64,000 bases of DNA, from assembly GCF_047675955.1 (NCBI RefSeq), contig NW_027327442.1, positions 434,001 through 498,000 of the forward strand, in the 5' to 3' direction. A program made the position numbers and the translations under genes. The notes under the pieces were generated by a model. That model was not told where the DNA came from. It searched no databases and saw only the letters and a list, made by a program, of their open reading frames with translations. This DNA is from Chlorocebus sabaeus (lineage: Eukaryota; Chordata; Mammalia; Primates; Cercopithecidae). Of this stretch, positions 38,450 through 51,019 are shown one piece after another. Each line of letters starts with the position of its first letter. The first letter of the stretch is position 1.

Positions 38450-39891
38450 AAGATGTAACTCTGTGAGATGAATTGACAGAACACAGAGCAGTTTCTCAGA
38501 AAGCTTCTTTCCAGTTTTGAACGGAAGATAGTTCCTTTTTCACCATACCCCTCTATGGGCTTCAAAATATCACTTTGCGAATTCCACAAGAACAGCCTTA
38601 GAGAAAGGCTTCTTGAAGGGAGAGATGTAACTCTGTGAGATGAATTAACAGAACACAGAGCAGTTTCTCAGAAAGCTTCTTTCCACTTTTGAAGGGAAGT
38701 TATTTCCTTTTTCACCATAGCCCTCTATGGGCTTCCAAATATCACTTTGCCAATTCCACAAGAACAGCCTTCGCGAAAGGCTTCTTGAAGGGATAGATGT
38801 AACTCTGTGAGATGAATTAACAGAACACAGAGCAGTTTCTCAGAAAGCTTCTTTCCAGTTTTGAACGGAAGATATTTCCTTTTTTCCATAGCCCTCTAGG
38901 GGCTTCGAAATATCACTTTGCCAATTCCACAAGAATAGCCTTAGCGAAAGACTTCTTGAAGGGACAGATGTAACTCTGTGAGATGAATTAACAGAACACA
39001 GAGCAGTTTCTCAGAAAGCTTCTTTCCACTTTTGAACGGAAGATATTTCCTTTTTCACCATAGCCCTCTATGGGCTTCCAAATATCACTTTGCCAATTCC
39101 ACAAGAACAGCCTTCGCGAAAGGCTTCTTGAAGGGAAAGATGTAACTCTGTGAGATGAATTAACAGAACACAGAGCAGTTTCTCAGAAAGCTTCTTCCAG
39201 TTATGAACGGAAGTTATTTCCTTTTTCACCATAGCCCTCTATGGGCTTCCCAATATCACTTTGCCAATTACACAAGAACAGCCTTAGCGAAAGGCTTCTT
39301 GAAGGGAAAGATGTAACTCTGTGAGATGAATTAACAGAACACAGAGCAGTTTCTCAGAAAGCTTCTTTCCAGTTTTGAACAGAAGATATTTCCTTTTTCA
39401 CCATAGCCCTCTATGGGCTTCCAAATATCCCTTTGCCAATTCCACAAGAACAGCCTTAGCAAAAGGGTTCTTGAAGGGAAAGATGTAACTCTGTGAGATG
39501 AAATAAGAGAACACAGAGCAGTTTCTCAGAAAGCTTCTTTGCAGTTTTGAACGGAAGATATTTCCTTTTTCACCATAGCCCTCTATGGGCTTCCACATAT
39601 TCCTTTGCCAATTGCACAAGAACAGCCTTAGCGAAAGGCTTCTTGAAGGGAAAGATGTAACTCTGTGAGGTGAATTAACAGAACACAGAGCAGTTTCTCA
39701 GAAAGCTTCTTCCCAGTTTTGAACGGAAGACATTTCCTTTTTCACCATAACCCTCTATGGGCTTCCAAATATCACTTTGCCAATTCCACATGAACAGCCT
39801 TAGCGAAAGGCTTCTTGAAGGGAAAGATGTAACCCTGTGAGGTGAAATAACAGAACACAGAGTAGTTTCTCAGAAAGCTTCTTTCCAGTTT
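38450..39891 (-). repeat. 1.44-kb block, copy with one extra 171-bp monomer
   Basis: Partner of 26,245-27,515, but it contains one additional monomer at about 39,190-39,360 (CTTCTTCCAGTTATG, GAAGTTATTTCC, CTTCCCAATATC). The extra unit resembles the monomer near 18,570-18,740. The 63.75-kb copy has the same neighbour order. Confidence 0.8.
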
Positions 39892-39920
39892 TGAACGGAA
39901 GATATTTCCTTTTTCACCAT

Positions 39921-41402
39921 AGCGCTCTATTGGCTTCCAAATATCACTTTGCCAATTCCACAAGAACAGCCTTAGCGAAAGGCTTCTTGAAGGGAAAGAT
40001 GTAACTCTGTGAGATGAATTAACAGAACACAGAGCAGTTTCTCAGAAAGCTTCTTTGCAGCTTTGAACGGAAGATATTTCCTTTTTCACCATAGCCCTCT
40101 ATGGGTTTCCAAATATCACTCTGCCAATTCCACAAGAAGAGGCTTAGCGAAAGGCTTCCTGAAGGGAAAGATGTAACTCTTTGAGATGAATTAACAGAAC
40201 ACAGAGCAGTTTCTCAGAAAGCTTCTTTCCAGTTTTGAACGGAAGATATTTCCTTATTCACCATAGCCCTCTATGGTCTTCCAAATATCCCTTAGCCATT
40301 TACACAAGAACAGCCTTAGCGAGAGGCTTCTTGAAGGGAAAGATGTAACTCTGTGAGATGAATTTACAGAACACAGAGCAGTTTCACAGAAAGCTTCTTT
40401 CCAGTTTTGAACGGAAGATATTTCCTTTTTCACCGTAGCCCTCTATGGGCTTCCAAATATCACTTTGCCAATTCCACAAGAGCAGTCTGAGCGAAAGGCT
40501 TCCTGAAGGGAATGATGTAACTCTGTGAGATGAATTAACAGAACACAGAGCGGTTTCTCAGAAAGCTTCTTTCCAGTTTTCAACGGAAGATATTTCCTTT
40601 TTCACCATAGCCCTATATTGGCTTCCTGATATCACTTTGAAAATTCCAAAAGTACAGCCTTAGCGAAAGACTTCTTGAAGGGAAAGATATAAATCTGTGA
40701 GATGAATTAACAGAACACAGAGCAGTTTCTCAGAAAGCTTCTTGCAGTTTTGAACGGAAGTTATTTCCTTTTTCACCATAGCCCTCTATGTGCTTCCAAA
40801 TATCCCTTTGACAATTCCATAAGAACAGCCTTAGCGAAAGGCTTCTTGAAGGGAAAGATGTAACTCTGTGAGCTGAATTAACAGAACACATAGCAGTTTC
40901 TCAGAAAGCTTCTTTCCAGTTTTGAACAGAAGATATTTCCTTTTTCACCATAGCCCTCTATGTGCTTCCAAATATCAATTTGCCAATTCCACAAGAACAG
41001 CCTTAGCGAAAGGCTTCTTTAAGGGAAATATGTAACTCTGTGAGATGAATTAACAGAACACAGAGCAATTTTTCAGAAAGCCTCTTTCCAGTTTTGAACG
41101 GAAGATATTTCCTTTTTCACCATAGCCCTCTATGGGCTTCCAAATATCACTTTGCCAATTCCACAAGAATAGCCTTAGCGAAAGGCTTCTTAAAGGGAAA
41201 GATGTAACCCTGTGAGGTGAATTAACAGAACACAGAGCAGTTTCTCAGAAAGCTTCTTTCCAGTTTTGAACGGAAGATACTTCCTTTTTCACCATAGCCC
41301 TCTATGGGCTTCCAAATATCCCTTTTCCAATTCCACAAGAACAGCCTTAGCGAAAGCCTTCTTGAAGGGAAAGATGTAACTCTGTGAGATGAATTAACAG
41401 AA
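39921..41402 (-). repeat. GCGCTCTATTGG-to-AATATG block, copy 3
   Basis: Partner of 27,889-29,370 (offset 12,032 bp) with the same missing monomer. Its right part is also the first unit of the 1,890-bp tandem described below. Confidence 0.8.
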
Positions 41403-42054
41403 CACAGAGCAGTTTCTCAGAAAGCTTCTTTCCAGTTTTGAACGGAAAATATTTCCTTTTTCACATAGCCCTCTATGGGCTTCCAAATATCACTTAGCCA
41501 ATTCCACAAGAACAGCCTTAGCGAAAGGCTTCCTGAAGGGAAAGATGTAACTCTGTGAGATGAATTAACAGAACACAGAGCAGTTTCTCAGAAAGCTTCT
41601 TTCCAGTTTTGAACGGAAGATATTTCCTTTTTCACCATAGCCCTCTATGTGCTTCCAAATATCAATTTGCCAATTCCACAAGAACAGCCTTAGCGAAAGG
41701 CTTCTTTAAGGGAAATATGTAACTCTGTGAGATGAATTAACAGAACACAGAGCAGTTTTTAAGAAAGCCTCTTTCCAGTTTTGAACGGAAGATATTTCCT
41801 TTTTCACCATAGCCCTCTATGGGCTTCCAAATATCACTTTGCCAATTCCACAAGAATAGCCTTAGCGAAAGGCTTCTTAAAGGGAAAGATGTAACCCTGT
41901 GAGGTGAATTAACAGAACACAGAGCAGTTTCTCAGAAAGCTTCTTTCCAGTTTTGAACGGAAGATACTTCCTTTTTCACCATAGCCCTCTATGGGCTTCC
42001 AAATATCCCTTTTCCAATTCCACAAGAACAGCCTTAGCGAAAGGCTTCTTGAAG
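40165..42054 (-). repeat. 1,890-bp (11-monomer) tandem unit, copy 1
   Basis: Directly followed by a copy at exactly 1,890 bp. The markers TAACTCTTTGAG, CTATATTGGC and TCACATAGCC each reappear 1,890 bp later. Differences seen include AGCCATTTAC versus AGCCAATTAC, CTATGTGC versus CTATGGGC and TTCCATAAG versus TTCCACAAG. Eleven monomers is an odd number, which does not fit a dimeric base unit. Confidence 0.85.
40563..40734 (-). repeat. Variant TCCTGATATC monomer, copy 3 of 7
   Basis: Same fused CCCTATATTGG form as at 28.5 kb, lying in the first 1,890-bp unit. Confidence 0.8.
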
Positions 42055-42060
42055 GGAAAG
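40954..42060 (-). repeat. Nested 687-bp (4-monomer) repeat, 1.6 copies
   Basis: CCCTCTATGTGCTTCC with ATATCAATTTGCC recurs at 40,954 and 41,641, 687 bp apart (four monomers), followed by the same CTTCTTTAAGGG and AATATGTAAC variants, then CTTCTTAAAGGG. This repeat lies inside the 1,890-bp unit, so it was formed before or together with that duplication. Confidence 0.8.
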
Positions 42061-43944
42061 ATGTAACTCTTTGAGATGAATTAACAGAACACAGAGCAGT
42101 TTCTCAGAAAGCTTCTTTCCAGTTTTGAACGGAAGATATTTCCTTATTCACCATAGCCCTCTATGGTCTTCCAAATATCCCTTAGCCAATTACACAAGAA
42201 CAGCCTTAGCGAGAGGCTTCTTGAAGGGAAAGATGTAACTCTGTGAGATGAATTTACAGAACACAGAGCAGTTTCACAGAAAGCTTCTTTCCAGTTTTGA
42301 ACGGAAGATATTTCCTTTTTCACCGTAGCCCTCTATGGGCTTCCAAATATCACTTTGCCAATTCCACAAGAGCAGTCTGAGCGAAAGGCTTCCTGAAGGG
42401 AATGATGTAACTCTGTGAGATGAATTAACAGAACACAGAGCGGTTTCTCAGAAAGCTTCTTTCCAGTTTTCAACGGAAGATATTTCCTTTTTCACCATAG
42501 CCCTATATTGGCTTCCTGATATCACTTTGAAAATTCCAAAAGTACAGCCTTAGCGAAAGACTTCTTGAAGGGAAAGATATAAATCTGTGAGATGAATTAA
42601 CAGAACACAGAGCAGTTTCTCAGAAAGCTTCTTGCAGTTTTGAACGGAAGTTATTTCCTTTTTCACCATAGCCCTCTATGGGCTTCCAAATATCCCTTTG
42701 ACAATTCCACAAGAACAGCCTTAGCGAAAGGCTTCTTGAAGGGAAAGATGTAACTCTGTGAGCTGAATTAACAGAACACATAGCAGTTTCTCAGAAAGCT
42801 TCTTTCCAGTTTTGAACAGAAGATATTTCCTTTTTCACCATAGCCCTCTATGTGCTTCCAAATATCAATTTGCCAATTCCACAAGAACAGCCTTAGCGAA
42901 AGGCTTCTTTAAGGGAAATATGTAACTCTGTGAGATGAATTAACAGAACACAGAGCAATTTTTCAGAAAGCCTCTTTCCAGTTTTGAACGGAAGATATTT
43001 CCTTTTTCACCATAGCCCTCTATGGGCTTCCAAATATCACTTTGCCAATTCCACAAGAATAGCCTTAGCGAAAGGCTTCTTAAAGGGAAAGATTTAACCC
43101 TGTGAGGTGAATTAACAGAACACAGAGCAGTTTCTCAGAAAGCTTCTTTCCAGTTTTGAACGGAAGATACTTCCTTTTTCACCATAGCCCTCTATGGGCT
43201 TCCAAATATCCCTTTTCCAATTCCACAAGAACAGCCTTAGCGAAAGTCTTCTTGAAGGGAAAGATGTAACTCTGTGAGATGAATTAACAGAACACAGAGC
43301 AGTTTCTCAGAAAGCTTCTTTCCAGTTTTGAACGGAAAATATTTCCTTTTTCACATAGCCCTCTATGGGCTTCCAAATATCACTTAGCCAATTCCACAAG
43401 AACAGCCTTAGCGAAAGGCTTCCTGAAGGGAAAGATGTAACTCTGTGAGATGAATTAACAGAACACAGAGCAGTTTCTCAGAAAGCTTCTTTCCAGTTTT
43501 GAACGGAAGATATTTCCTTTTTCACCATAGCCCTCTATGTGCTTCCAAATATCAATTTGCCAATTCCACAAGAACAGCCTTAGCGAAAGGCTTCTTTAAG
43601 GGAAATATGTAACTCTGTGAGATGAATTAACAGAACACAGAGCAGTTTTTAAGAAAGCCTCTTTCCAGTTTTGAACGGAAGATATTTCCTTTTTCACCAT
43701 AGCCCTCTATGGGCTTCCAAATATCACTTTGCCAATTCCACAAGAATAGCCTTAGCGAAAGGCTTCTTAAAGGGAAAGATGTAACCCTGTGAGGTGAATT
43801 AACAGAACACAGAGCAGTTTCTCAGAAAGCTTCTTTCCAGTTTTGAACGGAAGATATTTCCTTTTTCACCATAGCCCTCTATGGGCTTCCAAATATCCCT
43901 TTTCCAATTCCACAAGAACAGCCTTAGCGAAAGGCTTCTTGAAG
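42055..43944 (-). repeat. 1,890-bp (11-monomer) tandem unit, copy 2
   Basis: Second adjacent unit of the 11-monomer repeat. Differences from copy 1 include AAGATTTAACCC and GAAAGTCTTC. The junction falls at about 42,055. The block after 43,944 does not begin a third full unit. Confidence 0.85.
42453..42624 (-). repeat. Variant TCCTGATATC monomer, copy 4 of 7
   Basis: The 1,890-bp tandem copy of the 40.6-kb monomer, again of the fused CCCTATATTGG form. Confidence 0.8.
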
Positions 43945-44205
43945 GGAAAGATGTAACTCTGTGAGATGAATTAACAGAACACAGAGCAGTTTCTCAGAAA
44001 GCTTCTTTCCAGTTTTGAACGGAAAATATTTCCTTTTTCACATAGCCCTCTATGGGCTTCCAAATATCACTTAGCCAATTCCACAAGAACAGCCTTAGCG
44101 AAAGGCTTCCTGAAGGGAAAGATGTAACTCTGTGAGATGAATTAACAGAACACAGAGCAGTTTCTCAGAAAGCTTCTTTCCAGTTTTGAACGGAAGATAT
44201 TTCCT
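42844..44205 (-). repeat. Nested 687-bp (4-monomer) repeat, 2 copies
   Basis: The same four-monomer unit occurs at 42,844 and 43,531, and the one-base-short TCACATAGCC monomer at 43,351 and 44,038, again 687 bp apart. The second copy runs on past the end of the 11-monomer unit to about 44,205. Confidence 0.8.
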
Positions 44206-44321
44206 TTTTCACCATCGCCCTCTATGGGATTCCAAATATCCCTTTGCCAATTCCACAAGAACAGCCTTAGCGAAAGGCTTCTTGAAGGGAAAGATGTAAC
44301 TCTGTGAAATGAATTAAGAGA

Positions 44322-45852
44322 ACACAGAGCAGTTTCTCAGAAAGCTTCTTTCCAGTTTTGAACGGAAGATATTTCCTTTTTCACCATCGCCCTCTATGGG
44401 ATTCCAAATATCCCTTTGCCAGTTCCACAAGAACAGCCTTAGCGAAAGGCTTCTTGAAGGGAAAGATGTAACTCTGTGAGATGAATTAACAGAACACAGA
44501 GCAGTTTCTCAGAAAGATTCTTTCCAGTTTTGAACGGAAGATATTTCCTTTTTCACCATAGCCCTCTTTGGGCTTCCAAATATCACTTTGCCAATTCCAC
44601 AAGAACAGCCTTAGAGAAAGGCTTCTTGAAGGGAAAGATGTAACTCTGTGAGATGAATTAACAGAACACAGAGCAGTTTCTCAGAAAGCTTCTTTGCAGT
44701 TTTGAACGGAAGATATTTCCTTTTTCACCATAGCCCTCTAGGGGCTTCCAAATATCACTTTGCCAATTACACAAGAACAGCCTTAGCGAAAGGCTTCCTG
44801 AAGGGAAACATGTAACTCTGTGTGATGAATAAACAGAACACAGAGCAGTTTCTCAGAAAGCTTCTTTCCACTTTTGAACGGAAGATATTTCCTTTTTCAC
44901 CATAGCCCTCTATGGGCTTCCAAATATCCCTTTGCCACTTCCACAAGAACAGCCTTAGCGAAAGACTTCTTGAAGGGAAAGATATAACTCTGTGAGATGA
45001 ATTAACAGAACATAGAGCAGTTTCTCAGAAAGCTTCTTTCCAGTTTTGAACGGAAGATATTTCCTCTTTGCCCATAGCCCTCTATGGGCTTCCAAATATC
45101 CCTTTGCCAATTCCACAAGAACAGCCTTAGCGAAAGGCTTCTTGAAGCTAAAGATGTAACACTGTGAGATGAATTAACAGAACACAGAGCAGTTTCTCAG
45201 AAAGCTTCTTTCCACTTTTGAACGGAAGATATTTCCTTTTTCACCGTAGCCCTCTATGGGCTTCCCAATATCACTTTGCCAATTCCACAAGAACAGCCTT
45301 AGCGAAAAGCTTATTGAAGAGAAAGATGTAACCCTGTGAGATGAATTAACAGAACACAGAGCAGTTTCTCAGAAAGATTCTTTCCAGTTTTGAACGGAAG
45401 ATATTTCATCTTTCACCATAACCCTCTAAGGGCTTCCAAATATCACTTTGCCAATTCCACAAGAACAGCCTTAGAGAAAGGCTTCTTGAAGGGAACGATG
45501 TAACTCTGTGAGATGAATTAACAGAACACAGAGCAGTTTCTCAGAAAGCTTCTTTCCACTTTTCAGCGGAAGATATTTCGTTTTTCACCATAGCCCACAA
45601 TGGGCTTCTAAATATCCCTTTGCCACTTCCACAAGAACAGCCTTCGAGAAAGGCTTCTTGAAGGGAAAGTTGTAACTCTGTGAGGTAAATTAACAGAACA
45701 CAGAGCAGTTTCTCAGAAAGATTCTTTCCAGTTTTGAACGGAAGATAATTCCTTTTTCACCATAGCACTCTACGGGTTTCCAAATATCACTATGCCAAAT
45801 CCAAAAGAACAGCCTTAGCGAAAGGATTCTTGAAGGGAACGATGTAACTCTG
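44322..45852 (-). repeat. 1.5-kb block, copy 2 (14,952-bp offset)
   Basis: Partner of 29,370-30,900. Its right half also forms the left end of the first 2,920-bp unit. It has CCACTTTTCAGCGG and CTTCGAGAAAGG, where the 30.6-kb copy has CCAGTTTTCAGCGG and CTTAGAGAAAGG. Confidence 0.8.
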
Positions 45853-48099
45853 AGAGATGAATTAATAGAACACACAGCAGTTTCTCAGAAAGCTTCTTTC
45901 CAGTTTTGAACGGAAGATATTTCCTTTTTCACCATAGCGCTCTATTGGCTTCCAAATATCCCTTTGCCAATTCCACAAGAACAGCCTTAGCGAAAGGCTT
46001 CTTGAAGGGAAAGATGTAACTCTGTGAAATGAATTAACAGAACAGAGAGCAGTCTCTCAGAAAGCTTCTTTGCAGCTTTGAACGGAAGATATTTCCTTTT
46101 TCACCATAGCCCTCTATGGGTTTCCAAATATCACTCTGCCAATTCCACAAGAAGAGGCTTAGCGAAAGGCTTCCTGAAGGGAAAGATGTAACTCTTTGAG
46201 ATGAATTAACAGAACACAGAGAAGTTTCTCAGAAAGCTTCTTTCCAGTTTTGAACGGAAGATATTTCCTTATTCACCATAGCCCTCTATGGTCTTCCAAA
46301 TATCCCTTTGCCAATTACACAAGAACAGCCTTAGCGAGAGGCTTCTTGAAGGGAAAGATGTAACTCTGTGAGATGAGTTTACAGAACACAGAGCAGTTTC
46401 TCAGAAAGCTTCTTTCCAGTTTTGAACGGAAGATATTTCCTTTTTCACCGTAGCCCTCTATGGGCTTCCAAATATCACTTTGCCAATTCCACAAGAGCAG
46501 TCTGAGCGAAAGGCTTCCTGAAGGGAATGATGTAACTCTGTGAGATGAATTAACAGAACACAGAGCGGTTTCTCAGAAAGCTTCTTTCCAGTTTTCAACG
46601 GAAGATATTTCCTTTTTCACCATAGCCCTCTAGGGGCTTCCAAATATCCCTTTGCCAATTCCACAAGAACAGCCTTAGCGAAAGGCTTCTTGTAGGGAAA
46701 GATGTAACTCTGTGAGATGAATTAACAGAACACAGAGCAGTTTCTCAGAAAGCTTCTTTCCAGATTTGAACGGAAGATATTTCCTTTTTCACCATAGCCC
46801 TCTATTGGCTTCCTGATATCACTTTGAAAATTCCAAAAGTACAGCCTTAGCGAAAGACTTCTTGAAGGGAAAGATATAAATCTGTGAGATGAATTAACAG
46901 AACACAGAGCAGTTTCTCAGAAAGTCTTGCAGTTTTGAACGGAAGTTATTTCCTTTTTCACCATAGCCCTCTATGGGCTTCCAAATATCCCTTTGACAAT
47001 TCCACAAGAACAGCCTTAGCGAAAGGCTTCTTGAAGGGAAAGATGTAACTCTGTGAGCTGAATTAACGGAACACATAGCAGTTTCTCAGAAAGCTTCTTT
47101 CCAGTTTTGAACAGAAGATATTTCCTTTTTCACCATAGCCCTCTATGGGCTTCCAAATATCCCTTTGCCAATTTCACAAGAACAGCCTTAGCAAAAGGGT
47201 TCTTGAAGGGAAAGATGTAACTCTGTGAGATGAATTAAGAGAACACAGAGCAGTTTCTCAGAAAGTTTCTTTGCAGTTTTGAACGGAAGATATTTCCTTT
47301 TTCACCATAGCCCTCTATGGGCTTCCACATATTCCTTTGCCAATTGCACAAGAACAGCCTTAGCGAAAGGCTTCTTGAAGGGAAAGATGTAACTCTGTGA
47401 GGTGAATTAACAGAACACAGAGCAGTTTCTCAGAATGCTTCTTCCCAGTTTTGAACGGAAGACACTTCCTTTTTCACCATAGCCCTCTATGGGCTTCCAA
47501 ATATCCCTTTGCCAATTCCACAAGAACAGCCTTAGCGAAAGGCTTCTTGTAGGGAAAGATATAACTCTGTGAGATGAATTAACAGAACACAGAGCAGTTT
47601 CTCAGAAAGCTTCTTCCAGTTATGAACGGAAGATATTTCCTTTTTCACCATAGCCCTCTATGGGCTTCCCAATATCACTTTGCCAATTCCACAAGAACAG
47701 CCTTAGCGAAAGGCTTTTTGAAGGGAAAGATGTAACTCTGTGAGATGAATTAACAGAACACAGAGCAGTTTCTCAGAAAGCTTCTTTCCAGTTTTGAACG
47801 GAAGATATTTCCTTTTTCACCATAGCCCTCTATGGGCTTCCACATATCACTGTGCCAATTCCACAAGAACAGCCTTCGCGAAAGGCTTCTTGAAGGGAAT
47901 GATGTAATTCTGTGAGATGAATTAACAGAACACAGAGCAGTTTCTCAGAAAGCTTCTTTCCACTTTTGAACGGAAGATATTTCCTTTTTCACCATAGCCC
48001 TCTATGGGCTTCCAAATATCCCTTTACCAATTCCACAAGAATAGTCTTAGCGAAAGGCTTCTTGAAGGGAAATATGTAACTCTGTGAGATGAATTAACA
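45180..48099 (-). repeat. 2,920-bp (17-monomer) tandem unit, copy 1
   Basis: Every marker in this unit reappears exactly 2,920 bp to the right: TTTTCAGCGG, CTACGGGTTTCC, CTGAGAGATG, the TCCTGATATC monomer, AAAGTCTTGC and GAATGCTTCTTCCC. Seventeen monomers average 171.8 bp. A few differences are visible, for example GAAGTTTCTC near 46,221 and ATTTCACAAG near 47,171. Confidence 0.88.
46750..46921 (-). repeat. Variant TCCTGATATC monomer, copy 5 of 7
   Basis: Unfused form (CCCTCTATTGG), preceded by the CTTGTAGGG monomer. The next monomer starts with the longer deletion AAAGTCTTGC, which destroys its HindIII site. Confidence 0.8.
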
Positions 48100-51019
48100 G
48101 AACACAGAGCAGTTTCTCAGAAAGCTTCTTTCCACTTTTGAACGGAAGATATTTCCTTTTTCACCGTAGCCCTCTATGGGCTTCCCAATATCACTTTGCC
48201 AATTCCACAAGAACAGCCTTAGCGAAAAGGTTATTGAAGAGAAAGATGTAACCCTGTGAGATGAATTAAGAGAACACAGAGCAGTTTCTCAGAAAGATTC
48301 TTTCCAGTTTTGAACGGAAGATATTTCATCTTTCACCATAACCCTCTAAGGGCTTCCAAATATCACTTTGCCAATTCCACAAGAACAGCCTTAGAGAAAG
48401 GCTTCTTGAAGGGAACGATGTAACTCTGTGAGATGAATTAACAGAACACAGAGCAGTTTCTCAGAAAGCTTCTTTCCACTTTTCAGCGGAAGATATTTCG
48501 TTTTTCACCATAGCCCACAATGGGCTTCTAAATATCCCTTTGCCACTTCCACAAGAACAGCCTTCGAGAAAGGCTTCTTGAAGGGAAAGTTGTAACTCTG
48601 TGAGGTAAATTAACAGAACACAGAGCAGTTTCTCAGAAAGATTCTTTCCAGTTTTGAACGGAAGATAATTCCTTTTTCACCATAGCACTCTACGGGTTTC
48701 CAAATATCACTATGCCAAATCCAAAAGAACAGCCTTAGCGAAAGGATTCTTGAAGGGAACGATGTAACTCTGAGAGATGAATTAATAGAACACACAGCAG
48801 TTTCTCAGAAAGCTTCTTTCCAGTTTTGAACGGAAGATATTTCCTTTTTCACCATAGCGCTCTATTGGCTTCCAAATATCCCTTTGCCAATTCCACAAGA
48901 ACAGCCTTAGCGAAAGGCTTCTTGAAGGGAAAGATGTAACTCTGTGAAATGAATTAACAGAACAGAGAGCAGTCTCTCAGAAAGCTTCTTTGCAGCTTTG
49001 AACGGAAGATATTTCCTTTTTCACCATAGCCCTCTATGGGTTTCCAAATATCACTCTGCCAATTCCACAAGAAGAGGCTTAGCGAAAGGCTTCCTGAAGG
49101 GAAAGATGTAACTCTTTGAGATGAATTAACAGAACACAGAGCAGTTTCTCAGAAAGCTTCTTTCCAGTTTTGAACGGAAGATATTTCCTTATTCACCATA
49201 GCCCTCTATGGTCTTCCAAATATCCCTTTGCCAATTACACAAGAACAGCCTTAGCGAGAGGCTTCTTGAAGGGAAAGATGTAACTCTGTGAGATGAGTTT
49301 ACAGAACACAGAGCAGTTTCTCAGAAAGCTTCTTTCCAGTTTTGAACGGAAGATATTTCCTTTTTCACCGTAGCCCTCTATGGGCTTCCAAATATCACTT
49401 TGCCAATTCCACAAGAGCAGTCTGAGCGAAAGGCTTCCTGAAGGGAATGATGTAACTCTGTGAGATGAATTAACAGAACACAGAGCGGTTTCTCAGAAAG
49501 CTTCTTTCCAGTTTTCAACGGAAGATATTTCCTTTTTCACCATAGCCCTCTAGGGGCTTCCAAATATCCCTTTGCCAATTCCACAAGAACAGCCTTAGCG
49601 AAAGGCTTCTTGTAGGGAAAGATGTAACTCTGTGAGATGAATTAACAGAACACAGAGCAGTTTCTCAGAAAGCTTCTTTCCAGATTTGAACGGAAGATAT
49701 TTCCTTTTTCACCATAGCCCTCTATTGGCTTCCTGATATCACTTTGAAAATTCCAAAAGTACAGCCTTAGCGAAAGACTTCTTGAAGGGAAAGATATAAA
49801 TCTGTGAGATGAATTAACAGAACACAGAGCAGTTTCTCAGAAAGTCTTGCAGTTTTGAACGGAAGTTATTTCCTTTTTCACCATAGCCCTCTATGGGCTT
49901 CCAAATATCCCTTTGACAATTCCACAAGAACAGCCTTAGCGAAAGGCTTCTTGAAGGGAAAGATGTAACTCTGTGAGCTGAATTAACGGAACACATAGCA
50001 GTTTCTCAGAAAGCTTCTTTCCAGTTTTGAACAGAAGATATTTCCTTTTTCACCATAGCCCTCTATGGGCTTCCAAATATCCCTTTGCCAATTCCACAAG
50101 AACAGCCTTAGCAAAAGGGTTCTTGAAGGGAAAGATGTAACTCTGTGAGATGAATTAAGAGAACACAGAGCAGTTTCTCAGAAAGTTTCTTTGCAGTTTT
50201 GAACGGAAGATATTTCCTTTTTCACCATAGCCCTCTATGGGCTTCCACATATTCCTTTTCCAATTGCACAAGAACAGCCTTAGCGAAAGGCTTCTTGAAG
50301 GGAAAGATGTAACTCTGTGAGGTGAATTAACAGAACACAGAGCAGTTTCTCAGAATGCTTCTTCCCAGTTTTGAACGGAAGACACTTCCTTTTTCACCAT
50401 AGCCCTCTATGGGCTTCCAAATATCCCTTTGCCAATTCCACAAGAATAGCCTTAGCGAAAGGCTTCTTGTAGGGAAAGATATAACTCTGTGAGATGAATT
50501 AACAGAACACAGAGCAGTTTCTCAGAAAGCTTCTTCCAGTTATGAACGGAAGATATTTCCTTTTTCACCATAGCCCTCTATGGGCTTCCCAATATCACTT
50601 TGCCAATTCCACAAGAACAGCCTTAGCGAAAGGCTTTTTGAAGGGAAAGATGTAACTCTGTGAGATGAATTAACAGAACACAGAGCAGTTTCTCAGAAAG
50701 CTTCTTTCCAGTTTTGAACGGAAGATATTTCCTTTTTCACCATAGCCCTCTATGGGCTTCCACATATCACTGTGCCAATTCCACAAGAACAGCCTTCGCA
50801 AAAGGCTTCTTGAAGGGAATGATGTAATTCTGTGAGATGAATTAACAGAACACAGAGCAGTTTCTCAGAAAGCTTCTTTCCACTTTTGAACGGAAGATAT
50901 TTCCTTTTTCACCATAGCCCTCTATGGGCTTCCAAATATCCCTTTACCAATTCCACAAGAATAGTCTTAGCGAAAGGCTTCTTGAAGGGAAATATGTAAC
51001 TCTGTGAGATGAATTAACA
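48100..51019 (-). repeat. 2,920-bp (17-monomer) tandem unit, copy 2
   Basis: Second adjacent unit. Private changes include AAAAGGTTATTG near 48,227 and CTTCGCAAAAGG near 50,791. Its right half, from about 49,562, is also the start of the 4,809-bp unit. Confidence 0.88.
49670..49841 (-). repeat. Variant TCCTGATATC monomer, copy 6 of 7
   Basis: The 2,920-bp tandem copy of the 46.8-kb monomer, with the same AAAGTCTTGC deletion in the following unit. Confidence 0.8.
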
